A DNA stretch of 64,000 nt from Comamonadaceae bacterium OS-4 (GCA_027924025.1 AP026970.1:1386501-1450500), one strand, 5' to 3'. Counted from the stretch's first letter, positions 35,621-45,153 are shown. Notes: generated by a model from the letters alone, not told the origin. Numbers and translations: made by a program.

Positions 35621-36661
35621 TCAGAACTCCGTGATCACAGTCACGCCGGCCACCTCGAACTTGTCCATGTTCATCAGCGCGTCTATGGACTGTTGCAGGT
35701 TGATCTTTTTGCCCACCAGTTTTTCAGGGGCCAGCTTGCCGGTGCGCACCATGTCCAGCATGGCGCCGTAGCGGTGGGCCTGCATGCCGTGGCTGCCCAG
35801 AATCTCCAGCTCATGGGCGATGACCTTGGCCATGGGGATGGCAGGCGTGCTGTTCTCGGCCAGCATCAGCCCCACCTGCACATGCTTGCCGCGCCGGCGC
35901 AGGTTGCTGATGGAGTTGAAGCAGGTAGTGGGGTGGCCCAGCGCATCCAGCGACACATGCGTGCCGCCTTGCGTGATCTCCATCACCGCCTCTACCACGT
36001 TGGCCACTTGGGTGGCGTTGACCGTGGCCACGGCACCCATGGCACGCGCCATGGCGAGCTTGTCCTCTGAGATGTCGATGGCCACCACATTGGCGCCCAC
36101 CGCATGGGCAATCATGATGGCTGACAGGCCCACGCCGCCACAGCCGTGCACCGCCACCCACTGGCCCGCCGAGACTTTGCCCTGATCCACCACCGCGCGG
36201 AAGGAGGTGACGAATCGGCAGCCCAAGCTGGCGGCGGTGGCAAAGTCCAGGGTCTCGGGCAGGGCCACAAGGTTCAGGTCCGCCTTGTGGATGGACACAT
36301 ATTGCGCGAACGAACCCCAGTGCGTGAACCCGGGCTGGAACTGCTTTTCGCACACCTGCTGGTTGCCGGAGTGGCACTCCGGGCAGCTGCCGCAGCCGCC
36401 CACAAATGGCACGGTCACGCGGTCGCCCACCTTCCAGCGCGTAACGTCTTTGCCCACAGCTTCTACCGTGCCTGCCAGCTCGTGGCCGGGCACGTGGGGC
36501 AGCACGATGTCAGTGTCATGCCCCACCCAGCCATGCCAGTCGCTGCGGCACACGCCCGTGGCCTGCACCTTGACGACCACGCCATGCGTCTCGGGTGTCG
36601 GGTCCGGCACGGTTTGCAGACGGGGTGGGGCGGAGAAGGCTTCGTAGACAACGGCTTGCAT
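35621..36661 (-). CDS. Zinc-dependent alcohol dehydrogenase
   Basis: 346 aa medium-chain dehydrogenase. Catalytic zinc ligands C38 and H60-E61 (V-P-G-H-E), structural zinc cysteines C90, C93, C96 and C104, and the NAD(P) site G-C-G-G-V-G-L. Substrate is not clear from context; upstream is a family A repeat and a low-GC stretch. Confidence 0.9.
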   Translation of the reverse strand: MQAVVYEAFSAPPRLQTVPDPTPETHGVVVKVQATGVCRSDWHGWVGHDTDIVLPHVPGHELAGTVEAVGKDVTRWKVGDRVTVPFVGGCGSCPECHSGNQQVCEKQFQPGFTHWGSFAQYVSIHKADLNLVALPETLDFATAASLGCRFVTSFRAVVDQGKVSAGQWVAVHGCGGVGLSAIMIAHAVGANVVAIDISEDKLAMARAMGAVATVNATQVANVVEAVMEITQGGTHVSLDALGHPTTCFNSISNLRRRGKHVQVGLMLAENSTPAIPMAKVIAHELEILGSHGMQAHRYGAMLDMVRTGKLAPEKLVGKKINLQQSIDALMNMDKFEVAGVTVITEF

Positions 36662-36698
36662 GTGGAGTCCTTGTGGGGGGGCTTGGAGAGAATCTACA

Positions 36699-36758
36699 TG
36701 CTATCAAATGAATAGCTGCTCGCGCACATTCGGTGTGCGCCAGAGGTCAATTTCATTC
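36699..36758 (+). repeat. Palindromic repeat, family A
   Basis: TGCTATCAAATGAATAGCTG, then CTCGCGCACATTCGGTGTGC and GCCAGAGG. It lies 5' of the alcohol dehydrogenase. Confidence 0.65.
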
Positions 36759-37100
36759 ATAACGCGTTGACGGAGAGCGATGGACCTACTAAGTGCTTTG
36801 GTAGTTGCTGCCCTCGCATATGACGAAGTAGCTCAGCAAATATCTGGTCAGGCGGGGGATGAGCGTGGCCCATTAATGGCTTAGACCGTGAACTGGTCTT
36901 TTTGAAACGTGTCGATTTCGTAGCGGAGGTAGCAAGTGAACGGTACGGGGACTCCTCTGGAGATGGAGAGAAGTCGGGGGTGTGAATTTTGGGAATGCCC
37001 CGGTGGAGGGCGAAATGTTTAGCTTTCGAACCTTCTTGCAGGTGAGTTGGTTCTTGGAGTTGGAGTCCTAGAATGCTTCAGATAAACGGGAGGTCTAAAA
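36759..37100. other. Lower-GC gap before the DUF2971 gene
   Basis: No supported gene. A 34-codon frame at 36780-36884 has GGAGAG just before its ATG and an alanine/valine-rich start (L-L-S-A-L-V-V-A-A-L-A-Y-D); it is too short to judge. The rest may be the 5' region of the next gene. Confidence 0.35.
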
Positions 37101-38024
37101 ATGGCTATGCAAGAAGTAGTGACGGGTGGATTGCTCGGGTCAATTCCCTCGACCGAGGACGATGAAATTCTTTATCACTATTGTTCGACATCCACGTTTC
37201 AGCAGATTGTCTCGAATGGATCAATTCGACTTTCAGCACTCACCCTTTCCAATGACTCTTTAGAGGGAAAACTGGTTAGCGCAGTTATCGAAAGGCTTGC
37301 GGTGTCTGATGGTATGGACCCCAAATCTATCGATGCGCTTTTGGACAGCGTGGAAGCGCTAGAGGAACTGTTTGATGGACTTGGACTTTGTCTTTCAGAG
37401 GATGGCGATTTGCTTAGCCAGTGGCGGGGATATGCTGATGACGCCAATGGGTTTTCTATAGGTTTTTCAAAAAAATATTTGAACTGGCTTGGCAGCTCTT
37501 TCATCTTTCAGGATAAGGCGGGTTTCCAGTCGTTCAAGGTGCTTTACGCGGATCATGAGCATGACCGTGAATTACGTCCCTCGTTTGAGGAGATGAAGCT
37601 TCACGTAAATGCGGGTGGTCTGAAACCGTCAGTAAACAAGCTCACATCCATACTTCTTGGCTCTAAGAGCGGTGAAGACCCTGTGGTCCAGAAAGCAGCC
37701 GCGCTTGAACTGAAGAAAACTGTCCTTTCACTGTATTCAAAGTTGTTTTTGCTTAAGTCCGCTGCCTTCAAGGAAGAGCGTGAAGTTCGGTTGCTGGGCT
37801 ATTTATTCCACGATCACGGCAGTGAAAAAATTGGGTATCGGGCTACGAGGAATGCCATCGTTTCTTATAGAGAATTTGCTTTGATTGAAAAAGAGCGAAT
37901 GCCTATTACCCATGTCATTCTTGGCCCTAAGCAGAGAACGCCTGTGCGTGATGTTGAGCACTTTTTGAAGATATCTGGATTTGGGAACGTTAAGGTAGGG
38001 ATATCCAAAGCGTCATATCGTTAG
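37101..38024 (+). CDS. DUF2971 protein
   Basis: 307 aa. DUF2971 features: I-L-Y-H-Y-C-S-T-S-T-F near residue 25, C-L-S-E-D-G-D-L-L-S-Q-W-R-G-Y-A-D-D-A-N-G-F-S-I-G-F in the middle, and K-E-E-R-E-V-R-L near residue 225. Biochemical role is unknown; members are often found in variable genome regions and some near defence genes. Codon use and A/T content differ from neighbours, consistent with transfer. Confidence 0.85.
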   Translation: MAMQEVVTGGLLGSIPSTEDDEILYHYCSTSTFQQIVSNGSIRLSALTLSNDSLEGKLVSAVIERLAVSDGMDPKSIDALLDSVEALEELFDGLGLCLSEDGDLLSQWRGYADDANGFSIGFSKKYLNWLGSSFIFQDKAGFQSFKVLYADHEHDRELRPSFEEMKLHVNAGGLKPSVNKLTSILLGSKSGEDPVVQKAAALELKKTVLSLYSKLFLLKSAAFKEEREVRLLGYLFHDHGSEKIGYRATRNAIVSYREFALIEKERMPITHVILGPKQRTPVRDVEHFLKISGFGNVKVGISKASYR

Positions 38025-38214
38025 ACCTAAATTCACGGGGACGCGGTTACTTCTAATCTTCAAAGTCCCCTTGTCCTCAAACTCCAGCGCCGCTAACGTC
38101 GCATTCCCGCGCTCAACTTCATTAGGCATGTCAGTGGTCGAGTTGAGGAGCAGCGCGGGCCGGCCTGTAAATTCGATAATCAACCGGCACCCCACAGCCA
38201 CCCCAGAGCCCGCC

Positions 38215-38721
38215 ATGTCCCTCCCCATCCTCAAAACCCTGTTCGCTCAGAAGACGTGGGCGAATGCCGAGTTGTTTGATGCCATGCATCTGGTGGACCC
38301 GGTGCAGCACGCCGAGCCGCTGCACACGGCCACGCGCACGTTGAACCACATCTACGTGGTGGACCGCATCTTCCGCGCGCACTTGTTAGGCGAGGCGCAT
38401 GGCTACACCCAGACCAATACCGACGACACGCCCGCGTTAGGTGACTTGCATTTCGCCGCTGCCGAAACAGACCACTGGTTTGAGGCCTATGTGGCGGGGC
38501 TGGGTGAAGCTGCACTGGCCGAGAGCCTGAGCTTTCAGTTTACCGATGGGGATGCCGGCCGCATGACGCGCGAGGAGATGCTGTTCCATGTGTTGGCCCA
38601 CGGCTCGTACCACCGTGGCAATGTGGGGCAGGTGCTCAAGGGCATAGGCATGGCGCCGCCGCGCGACTTGCTCACCAAGTTTTTGCACCAGCGCGAGCCG
38701 GCACGGCGCCAGCCCGCTTGA
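38215..38721 (+). CDS. DinB-family protein
   Basis: 168 aa from ATG 38215. Four-helix DinB/YfiT-type fold: W-A-N-A-E-L-F-D-A-M at the start, L-N-H-I-Y-V-V-D-R-I-F with a metal-ligand His, and M-L-F-H-V-L-A-H-G-S-Y-H-R-G-N-V-G-Q carrying the other two. Members are metal-binding, thiol-transferase-related proteins or of unknown role. Confidence 0.88.
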   Translation: MSLPILKTLFAQKTWANAELFDAMHLVDPVQHAEPLHTATRTLNHIYVVDRIFRAHLLGEAHGYTQTNTDDTPALGDLHFAAAETDHWFEAYVAGLGEAALAESLSFQFTDGDAGRMTREEMLFHVLAHGSYHRGNVGQVLKGIGMAPPRDLLTKFLHQREPARRQPA

Positions 38722-38733
38722 TCATCCATGGAT

Positions 38734-38792
38734 CGCTATTGATTTGATAGCTGCTAGCACATATTCCACGTGCGCTAGCAGCCCATTTGGCT
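38734..38792 (+). repeat. Palindromic repeat, family A, best-preserved copy
   Basis: GCTATTGATTTGATAGC forms the first small stem; GCTGCTAGCACA - TATTCCACG - TGCGCTAGCAGC forms the main hairpin. It separates the convergent DinB and kynA genes. Confidence 0.75.
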
Positions 38793-38802
38793 TGTAACTG
38801 GC

Positions 38803-39687
38803 CTAGAGTGCCGTGCGCAGCGTCCAGATCTCGGGGAACAGCACTACGTCCAGCATCTTGCGCAAGTAGCTCACGCCGCCGGTGCCCCCGGTGCCGCGTT
38901 TGAAGCCGATGACGCGCTCCACCGTGGTGACGTGGCGGAAGCGCCAGAGGCGGAAGGCGTCTTCCAGATCGGTCAGCTCCTCGGCCAGTTGGTACAGGTC
39001 CCAGTGCGCCTTGGGGTCGCGGTAGACCTGCAGCCAAGCAGCTTCCACCTCCGGGCTGGCGGTGTAGGGCTGGGTCCAGTCGCGCTGCAGGTGGCTGGCG
39101 GGCACGGCAATGCCACGGCGGGCCATGAGCTTGAGGGCTTCGTCGTACAAAGACGGCGCTTCATACGCCGCATGCACCAGCGCCAGCCGCTCGGGCGCAT
39201 GGGCGTGGGGCTTGAGCATGGCGGCGTTTTTGTTGCCCAACGAGAACTCGATGCAGCGGTACTGAAAGCTCTGGAACCCGCTGCTCTGGCCCAGGTAGGG
39301 CCGCATGGCGGTGTACTCGGGCGGCGTCATGGTGGCCAGCACGTCCCAGGCGTGAACCAGCTGCTCCATGATCTTGCTCACGCGCGCCAGCATCTTGAAA
39401 GCGGGCGGCAGGTCGTCCTGGGCGATGTGCGCCATAGCAGCCGTCAGTTCGTGCAGCATGAGCTTCATCCACAGCTCGCTGGTCTGGTGCTGAACGATGA
39501 ATAGCAGCTCGTCATGTGTGGGGGAGAGTGGCTTTTGCGCACCCAAGATGGTGTCGATCTGCAGGTAGTCGCCGTAGCTCATGGAGTTGCTGAAGTCGAG
39601 CTGGGCTTTTTCTTCGGCGACGATCGATTCGCCCGCGCTGGGAGCGCCCCCGCCGTGTATCGGGCAGCCAGAGGTGGTGTTGCTCAT
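38803..39687 (-). CDS. kynA: Tryptophan 2,3-dioxygenase
   Basis: 294 aa. Heme enzyme opening the indole ring to N-formylkynurenine. Q-H67-Q-T-S-E-L-W-M-K-L gives the family start with the heme-pocket region; R-Y-L... is replaced by [17 protein letters not shown], and the C-terminal [14 protein letters not shown] contacts substrate. It begins one base after the kynU stop, so they form an operon; no kynB (formamidase) is in the window. Confidence 0.95.
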   Translation of the reverse strand: MSNTTSGCPIHGGGAPSAGESIVAEEKAQLDFSNSMSYGDYLQIDTILGAQKPLSPTHDELLFIVQHQTSELWMKLMLHELTAAMAHIAQDDLPPAFKMLARVSKIMEQLVHAWDVLATMTPPEYTAMRPYLGQSSGFQSFQYRCIEFSLGNKNAAMLKPHAHAPERLALVHAAYEAPSLYDEALKLMARRGIAVPASHLQRDWTQPYTASPEVEAAWLQVYRDPKAHWDLYQLAEELTDLEDAFRLWRFRHVTTVERVIGFKRGTGGTGGVSYLRKMLDVVLFPEIWTLRTAL

Positions 39688-39688
39688 A

Positions 39689-40999
39689 TCAGGTCACCGC
39701 ATGCTTTTGGTTGAACTCGGGCTTTTGCCACTCGCCAGTTTCCAAGACCTGGCGCAAGTGCTCCACCGCGTTCCACACATCTTCAAACCCGATGTACAGC
39801 GGCGTAAACCCAAAGCGCAAGATGTCTTTGTGGATGCCACCATCGCCCGCGCGGTAATCGCCAATCACACCACGCGCAATCAGCGCTTGCACGATGGCAA
39901 AGGCACCGGAGCCCAAGGCGCCACCGGCAGTGTGCTCACGCGTCAGGCAGACCTGCGAGCCGCGCTGGGCGTGCTCAAGTGGAGTGGCCAAACCGAGGCC
40001 ATAGCCTTGGCAACGCTCTTCCACCAGCTGGATGAACAGGTCGGTCAACGCCAGTGACTTGGCGCGCAGGGCGGCCATACCACCCAGCTTTTCAGCAGCT
40101 TCAAAGCCTTCCAGCCCGCAGCCCAAGAGCGACATGCTGACGATGGGCTGAGTGCCGCACAGGTAGCGGGTGATGCCGGGGGCGGGTTGGTAATCGGGCG
40201 TGAAGGCAAAAGGTGCCGCATGGCCCCACCAGCCGGCCAGGGGCTGCCAGAAGCGGTCGGCGTGCTTGGGGTGCACCCACACAAAGGCCGGCGCGCCGGG
40301 GCCGCCGTTCAGGTACTTGTAGCCGCAGCCCACCGAGAAGTCGGCGCCCGAGGCCTTGAGCGTGACCGGCACGGCGCCTGCGCTGTGCGCCAGGTCCCAG
40401 ATCATCAGCGCGCCGGCTGCGTGGGCCGCAGCGGTCACGGCGGGCATGTCGTGCATGGCGCCGGTGCGGTAGTTCACATGGGTGAGCATCAGCACGGCCA
40501 CGTCGGCAGTCAGTGCGGCGGCAATCTCTTCGGGCTCCACCAGTTTGAGGGTGTAGCCCCGCTCATTGCACAGGCCTTCGGCGATGTAGAGGTCGGTGGG
40601 AAAGTTGCTGCGCTCGCTCACGATGAGCTTTCGCTCCGGCGCGTCCTGCGCGGCGATCGATAAGGCAGCAGACAAGACCTTGAACAGGTTGATGGACGTG
40701 CTGTCGGTGGCCACCACTTCATCCGCATCCGCGCCAATCAACGGGGCAATGCGGTTACCCAAACGCTGGGGCAGGTTGAACCAGCCGGCGGTGTTCCAGG
40801 AACGGATCAGGCCTTGGCCCCACTCTTGGGTAACAACTTCGGCCGCGCGGGCAGCAGCGGTTTTGGGCATCACGCCTAGTGAGTTGCCGTCGAGGTAGAT
40901 CACGCCCTCCGGAATATCAAACAGCTCGCGCAAAGGGTGCAAGGTGTCTGCGGCGTCGCGGGCGCGGCAGTCGTTCAGGGTGAGGGGAGTGGTGCTCAT
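39689..40999 (-). CDS. kynU: Kynureninase
   Basis: 436 aa. PLP enzyme cleaving kynurenine to anthranilate and alanine. Visible: Y-L-D-G-N-S-L-G near residue 36, [10 protein letters not shown] (200-209), and the PLP lysine K228 in [11 protein letters not shown]. First gene of kynUA and divergent from an Lrp-type regulator. Confidence 0.95.
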   Translation of the reverse strand: MSTTPLTLNDCRARDAADTLHPLRELFDIPEGVIYLDGNSLGVMPKTAAARAAEVVTQEWGQGLIRSWNTAGWFNLPQRLGNRIAPLIGADADEVVATDSTSINLFKVLSAALSIAAQDAPERKLIVSERSNFPTDLYIAEGLCNERGYTLKLVEPEEIAAALTADVAVLMLTHVNYRTGAMHDMPAVTAAAHAAGALMIWDLAHSAGAVPVTLKASGADFSVGCGYKYLNGGPGAPAFVWVHPKHADRFWQPLAGWWGHAAPFAFTPDYQPAPGITRYLCGTQPIVSMSLLGCGLEGFEAAEKLGGMAALRAKSLALTDLFIQLVEERCQGYGLGLATPLEHAQRGSQVCLTREHTAGGALGSGAFAIVQALIARGVIGDYRAGDGGIHKDILRFGFTPLYIGFEDVWNAVEHLRQVLETGEWQKPEFNQKHAVT

Positions 41000-41048
41000 G
41001 ATGTCTCGAGGAGGGTTGTTTTGAGAAATTATGTGTTGGGGGCTTTGA

Positions 41049-41074
41049 AATATTGATATCTAATCTTCAATATT
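41049..41074. promoter_or_regulatory. Inverted repeat in the kynU/regulator gap
   Basis: AATATTGA (41049-41056) and TCAATATT (41067-41074) are exact reverse complements with a 10-bp spacer, in an A/T-rich promoter gap. A likely operator for the Lrp-type regulator. Confidence 0.5.
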
Positions 41075-41083
41075 CAAAAAATG

Positions 41084-41096
41084 GACTAAGTTAGTC
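41084..41096. promoter_or_regulatory. 13-bp palindrome upstream of the kyn regulator
   Basis: GACTAA-G-TTAGTC is a perfect palindrome 26 bp before the regulator start, close enough for autoregulation. Confidence 0.4.
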
Positions 41097-41122
41097 TTTG
41101 AAGAGGATTTGGAGAAAAATTT

Positions 41123-41599
41123 ATGCAGCAAGTCACCGATAAAGCCGACCGCCTGCTGTTGCGGGCCTTGCAAGACAACGCGCGCCTGACCTCCGGCGAG
41201 TTGGCGCAGATGGCCCATTTGTCGCAGTCGCCCACTTGGCGGCGCGTCAAGCAGCTGGAGGATGCCGGCACCATCAAGGGCTACCACGCAGCGCTGGACC
41301 GGCGGGCGCTGGGCTACAGCGTGCTGGCCTTTGTGCTGATCGGCATTGACCATCAAAACGAAGCCTCGTCACAGGCCTTTGTGCAGGCAGTGTCCGAGAT
41401 TCCGGAGGTGGTGCAGTTCCACGCCATCTCTGGGCAGGCTGATTTTTTGGTGGGGCTGGTGGCCCGCGACTTGGACCATTATTCCGAGCTATTGCAACGC
41501 AAGTTGCACCGCCTGCCGGGCGTGCGGCAGGTGCAGTCGCATTTCTCGTTGCAGGAGTTCAAGGGGCAGATGGCGGATCTGCCGGTGCCCTTGGATTGA
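41123..41599 (+). CDS. kynR: Lrp/AsnC-family regulator of the kynurenine genes
   Basis: 158 aa. Helix-turn-helix L-T-S-G-E-L-A-Q-M-A-H-L-S-Q-S-P-T-W-R-R-V-K-Q-L-E-D-A-G and a C-terminal Lrp sensor domain. Its divergent position to kynUA matches KynR in other proteobacteria, which responds to kynurenine. The symbol is by context. Confidence 0.88.
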   Translation: MQQVTDKADRLLLRALQDNARLTSGELAQMAHLSQSPTWRRVKQLEDAGTIKGYHAALDRRALGYSVLAFVLIGIDHQNEASSQAFVQAVSEIPEVVQFHAISGQADFLVGLVARDLDHYSELLQRKLHRLPGVRQVQSHFSLQEFKGQMADLPVPLD

Positions 41600-41605
41600 G
41601 CAGGC

Positions 41606-41911
41606 CTAGCCCAGCGACGGCAACCCGAGCTTGGCACGGGCCTTGTGGCAGGCTTCACTACCTTCCACCAGTTCATGGCAGGGCGCAGGTCGCAAGGGGT
41701 AGATGGTGCAGCCCACCTTTTCACCCACCGCGCCGGTAAGCGCCGTGCAGCGGATGGGCACAGCGTCGGTGCCATGCATACGCCAAGTGTTACCGTTGAC
41801 CTCGTGCGCCATGCCGGCGGGCACGGTGCCGCCGGCAAAGTCCATCTCGTAGACCGAAAACTCCACTCGGAAGCACGCGCATCAAGCACCGCAGGAGGTG
41901 CAGGCTAACAT
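41606..41911 (-). pseudogene. YkgJ-family zinc/iron-cysteine protein with in-frame TGA at a conserved Cys
   Basis: From ATG 41911 the frame reads M-L-A-C-T-S-C-G-A, then TGA (41882-41884), then C-A-C-F-R-V-E-F-S and on to 41606. YkgJ-like proteins have C-x-x-C-G-A-C-C here, so the stop replaces the first Cys of the C-C pair (TGC to TGA, one base). The rest (V-G-C-T-I-Y-P-L-R-P-A-P-C) is intact. Either a recent nonsense mutation, a sequencing error, or a selenocysteine codon. Starting at GTG 41866 would skip the metal cluster and has no ribosome site. Third gene of argD-argF-ykgJ. Confidence 0.7.
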
Positions 41912-41917
41912 GTGCGT

Positions 41918-42889
41918 TCAGAGCTTGCCGAGCAGCAGGTACTCCATCAGCGCCTTCTGCACGTGCATGCGGTTTTCGGCTTCATCCCAGACCACGCTTT
42001 GTGGGCCATCGATGACTTCGGCTTCTACCTCTTCGCCACGGTGGGCCGGCAGGCAGTGCATGAAGATGGCGTTGGGGGCGGCCACGGCCATCATCTTGCG
42101 GTCCACGCACCAAGCGGCAAAGGCTTTGCGGCGGACTTCGTTCTCTGCCTCGTAGCCCATGCTGGTCCACACATCGGTGGTGATCAGGTCGGCGCCTTGG
42201 CAAGCCTCCATCGGATCGCTATAAGTTTTATAGCTGCCTGCGCCCATTCCACCTGCGCTAGCGGCCAATTTCTCATTAACTTCATAGCCGCTGGGGGTAG
42301 ACACGCGCAAGTGGAAACCCAGCTTGGCAGCCGCCTGCAGCCAGGTGTTGGCCATGTTGTTGCCGTCGCCCACCCAGGTCACGGTTTTGCCCTGAATAGG
42401 GCCGCGGTGCTCGATGTAGGTGAAGATGTCCGCCAGGATCTGGCAGGGGTGGAATTCGTTGGTCAGGCCGTTGATGACGGGCACCCGCGAGTTGGCCGCA
42501 AAAGCCTGCAGCTTGGTTTGCTCGTAGGTGCGGATCATCACGATGTCGGTCATGCGGCTGATGACCTTGGCGCTGTCCTCAATAGGCTCGGAGCGGCCGA
42601 GCTGGCTGTCGCCGGTGGTCAGGTGCACCACGCTGCCGCCCAGCTGGTACATGCCGGCTTCAAAGCTCACGCGGGTGCGGGTGGACGCCTTCTCGAAGAT
42701 CATGGCCAGCGTGCGGTCCACCAGCGGGTGGTGGCGCTCAAAGCGCTTGAACTTGGCTTTGATGAAGGCGGTGCGCTCCAGCAGGTAGGCGTATTCGTCG
42801 GCACTGAAGTCGTCAAACTGCAGGTAGTGCCGCACCGGCGGCGCGCCTTGGGGCAGGGTGCTGGGGATTCCGTTGTTCAGGGGGCTCAT
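41918..42889 (-). CDS. argF: Ornithine carbamoyltransferase
   Basis: 323 aa from ATG 42889, overlapping the argD stop (ATGA). Carbamoyl phosphate site S-T-R-T-R (69-73), H-P-C-Q (147-150), ornithine loop H-C-L-P near 274. It makes citrulline from ornithine and carbamoyl phosphate. Residues 206-225 (E-K-L-A-A-S-A-G-G-M through K-T-Y-S-D) are encoded by a family A palindromic repeat and enlarge a surface loop; the protein is correspondingly longer than usual. Confidence 0.95.
   Translation of the reverse strand: MSPLNNGIPSTLPQGAPPVRHYLQFDDFSADEYAYLLERTAFIKAKFKRFERHHPLVDRTLAMIFEKASTRTRVSFEAGMYQLGGSVVHLTTGDSQLGRSEPIEDSAKVISRMTDIVMIRTYEQTKLQAFAANSRVPVINGLTNEFHPCQILADIFTYIEHRGPIQGKTVTWVGDGNNMANTWLQAAAKLGFHLRVSTPSGYEVNEKLAASAGGMGAGSYKTYSDPMEACQGADLITTDVWTSMGYEAENEVRRKAFAAWCVDRKMMAVAAPNAIFMHCLPAHRGEEVEAEVIDGPQSVVWDEAENRMHVQKALMEYLLLGKL
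42217..42274 (+). repeat. Palindromic repeat, family A, inside argF
   Basis: On the plus strand: CGCTATAAGTTTTATAGCTG, CCTGCGCCCATTCCACCTGC, GCTAGCGGCCAATTTCTC. It matches the intergenic copies and keeps the antisense argF frame open. Confidence 0.75.
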
Positions 42890-44103
42890 GCGGTTTCCTT
42901 CAGGAAAGCAGAAATCAAGGGTGCAAGGATGGCGACGATCTCGTCGGCCTCGGCAGTGCTCAAAATCAGGGGTGGCACCAGGCGCACCACGCTGTCTGCG
43001 GTCACGCTGATCAGCAGGCCGGCATCGGCAGCGCGCTGCACCAGGGCACCACAGGGCTTGGACAGGTCCACGCCCAGCATCAGGCCTTGGCCACGCACTT
43101 CTTTCACGCCGCCGTTGGCAATCTCGGCTTTCAGTGCGGCTTCCAGACCGGCTTTCAGGTGGGCGCCCACCTTCTCGGCATTGGCAATCAGGCCATCGGC
43201 CTCCATGATGCGGATGGTTTCGACCCCTGCGCGCATGGACAGTGGGTTGCCGCCAAAGGTGGATCCGTGGTTGCCGGGTTGGAAGATAGTGGCCGCTTTG
43301 GGGCCCACCACCACGGCCCCCACCGGCACGCCGGAGCCCAGGCCCTTGGCCAGCGGCATCACGTCGGGCAGGATGCCTGCCCACTGGTGGGCAAACCACT
43401 TGCCGGTGCGGCCCATGCCGCACTGCACTTCGTCAATCATCAAGAGCCAGTCGCGCTGGTCGCACAGGGCGCGCACCTCGCGCAGGTAGTCCATGTGCAT
43501 GGGGTTCACGCCGCCTTCGCCCTGGATGGCTTCAAAGAACACGGCTACGACATTGGGGTTGTCTTCGGTCGCAGCTTTGAGGGCATCGATGTTGTTCACC
43601 GGCACGCGGATAAAGCCTTCCACCAGCGGGCCGAAGCCGGCTTGCACTTTGGGGTTGCCGGTGGCGCTCAGGGTGGCAATAGAGCGGCCGTGGAAAGCCT
43701 TCTCGTACACCACCACTTCAGGTCGCTCAATGCCTTTGTCGTGGCCGAACTTGCGGGCCAGTTTCAGCGCGGCTTCGTTGGCTTCCAGGCCGGTGGAGCA
43801 GAAGAACACATTTGTCATGCCAGAGCGCTCTACCAGCAGCTTGGCCAGCTCTTCCTGCAGGGGGATGTGGTAGTAGTTGGAGGTGTGGATCAGCTTGGTC
43901 AGCTGGTCTTGCAAAGCGGGTACGAGTTGGGGATGGTTGTGGCCCAGGGTGTTGACCGCGATGCCGCCCAAGGCGTCCAGGTATTCCTTGCCGTTCACGT
44001 CCCACACGCGGCAGCCTCGTCCATGGCTCAGGGCGATGGGCAGTCGGCCGTAGGTGTTCATCACATGGGGTGAAGACGGCGTGGTAACAGTGGCGGCGGT
44101 CAT
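42886..44103 (-). CDS. argD: Acetylornithine aminotransferase
   Basis: 405 aa from ATG 44103. Class III PLP aminotransferase: C-R-V-W-D-V-N-G-K-E-Y-L-D near the start, F-H-G-R-S-I-A-T-L-S-A-T-G-N, D-E-V-Q-C-G-M-G-R-T-G-K, and the PLP lysine in P-L-A-K-G-L-G-S-G-V-P. Arginine biosynthesis; first gene of argD-argF-ykgJ with an ATGA overlap to argF. Confidence 0.95.
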   Translation of the reverse strand: MTAATVTTPSSPHVMNTYGRLPIALSHGRGCRVWDVNGKEYLDALGGIAVNTLGHNHPQLVPALQDQLTKLIHTSNYYHIPLQEELAKLLVERSGMTNVFFCSTGLEANEAALKLARKFGHDKGIERPEVVVYEKAFHGRSIATLSATGNPKVQAGFGPLVEGFIRVPVNNIDALKAATEDNPNVVAVFFEAIQGEGGVNPMHMDYLREVRALCDQRDWLLMIDEVQCGMGRTGKWFAHQWAGILPDVMPLAKGLGSGVPVGAVVVGPKAATIFQPGNHGSTFGGNPLSMRAGVETIRIMEADGLIANAEKVGAHLKAGLEAALKAEIANGGVKEVRGQGLMLGVDLSKPCGALVQRAADAGLLISVTADSVVRLVPPLILSTAEADEIVAILAPLISAFLKETA

Positions 44104-44345
44104 GCGGTAACTCCGGTGGTGGCTACAAAACAGATCGGCCCGACTGGTGCAAAGGCCAGTCGGGCCGTTGAAGCCTGATTTTAGGCGCACTGTGGATGGC
44201 GGTTTCGTGACAAATCCACATCACACTGATGCGCGTCGGCATAGCTGGTTTGTCATCTCCATGACAGCGGAGCGGGTAGAATTCTTGTGCGTCGCAGCAC
44301 CGTGATCAACCGGTGGGCGAACCCCCTGAAATTTTCCACGCACTG

Positions 44346-44684
44346 ATGGCTACCACTCCTCCAAAAGAACTCTACATCCTGGGAATCACGCGGCAAGGCA
44401 AGACCTTTCGCCCCAGTGACTGGGCGGAGCGTCTGGCCGGCGTGATGAGCCAATTCCGCCCCGGCGGCGCCACCCGCGGTAGCCATCTGGGCTACTCGCC
44501 ATGGTGCGTGCCCACCTCGATCGGGCAGGTGAAATGCGTCATCGTGCACCCCGACTTGCGGGACTACGATGTGATGGCTTGGGATTTTTGCCTGAACTTT
44601 GCCCGTGACAACGAGTTGCAAGTCAGCGAGACCCGCCCTGAGGCGCCTGCTGCGCCCGCCGCTCGTCCGGCAGCTTCCGAATAA
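44346..44684 (+). CDS. DUF3579 protein
   Basis: 112 aa from ATG 44346. G-I-T-R-Q-G-K-T-F-R-P-S-D-W-A-E-R-L-A-G and M-A-W-D-F-C-L-N-F-A-R-D-N-E-L match DUF3579, a small family seen mainly in betaproteobacteria, function unknown. Ala/Pro-rich tail. Followed by a strong terminator shared with rpsT. Confidence 0.85.
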   Translation: MATTPPKELYILGITRQGKTFRPSDWAERLAGVMSQFRPGGATRGSHLGYSPWCVPTSIGQVKCVIVHPDLRDYDVMAWDFCLNFARDNELQVSETRPEAPAAPAARPAASE

Positions 44685-44708
44685 TTTTTTTGTCCTGACG
44701 ACAGAAAC

Positions 44709-44738
44709 AAAAAAGCCGTTCAGATGAACGGCTTTTTT
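44709..44738. terminator. Bidirectional intrinsic terminator
   Basis: AAAAAGCCGTTCA-GA-TGAACGGCTTTTTT: a 10-bp stem flanked by A and T runs on both sides, between the convergent DUF3579 gene and rpsT. Confidence 0.9.
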
Positions 44739-44808
44739 GCTTTTGCTGACAGCGCACCCTTACAAACGGCGAACCTTGTTGCCAAGGTCCGTGCGATTGC
44801 CTAAGTGA

Positions 44809-45108
44809 TTAGGCTGCGAGTGCCAAGGCTTTCACCTTGGTAGCCAAACGGCTCTTATCGCGTGCTGCCTTGTTCTTGTGGAAGATGCCCTTGTCAGCCA
44901 CGGTGTCCACCACGGCTTGCATCTTGGCAAACAATTCTGCGGCTTTGGTCTTGTCACCGGCCACAACTGCCTTTTCCACGTTCTTCACCGCGGTGCGGTA
45001 TTTGGAACGCAAAGAAGTGTTTGCTGCATTGATTTTGATGTCCTGACGGACGCGTTTACGGCCCGACGCCAGGCGCGGGTTCTTTTTCTTGGGTTTACCA
45101 GATGCCAT
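44809..45108 (-). CDS. rpsT: 30S ribosomal protein S20
   Basis: 99 aa, very basic and Ala-rich. The internal S20 signature [22 protein letters not shown] and [15 protein letters not shown] are clear. Binds 16S rRNA early in 30S assembly. N-terminus [12 protein letters not shown] is family-typical for betaproteobacteria. Confidence 0.97.
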   Translation of the reverse strand: MASGKPKKKNPRLASGRKRVRQDIKINAANTSLRSKYRTAVKNVEKAVVAGDKTKAAELFAKMQAVVDTVADKGIFHKNKAARDKSRLATKVKALALAA

Positions 45109-45153
45109 GATTAATATTCCTTGTGTTGGAGGATGTTGTCAGCAAAGCCAATG

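Noticed and set aside
41918..43423. Longer argF start within argD
   Set aside because: The extra 178 residues are an out-of-frame reading of argD; the ATGA overlap at 42889 is the natural start.
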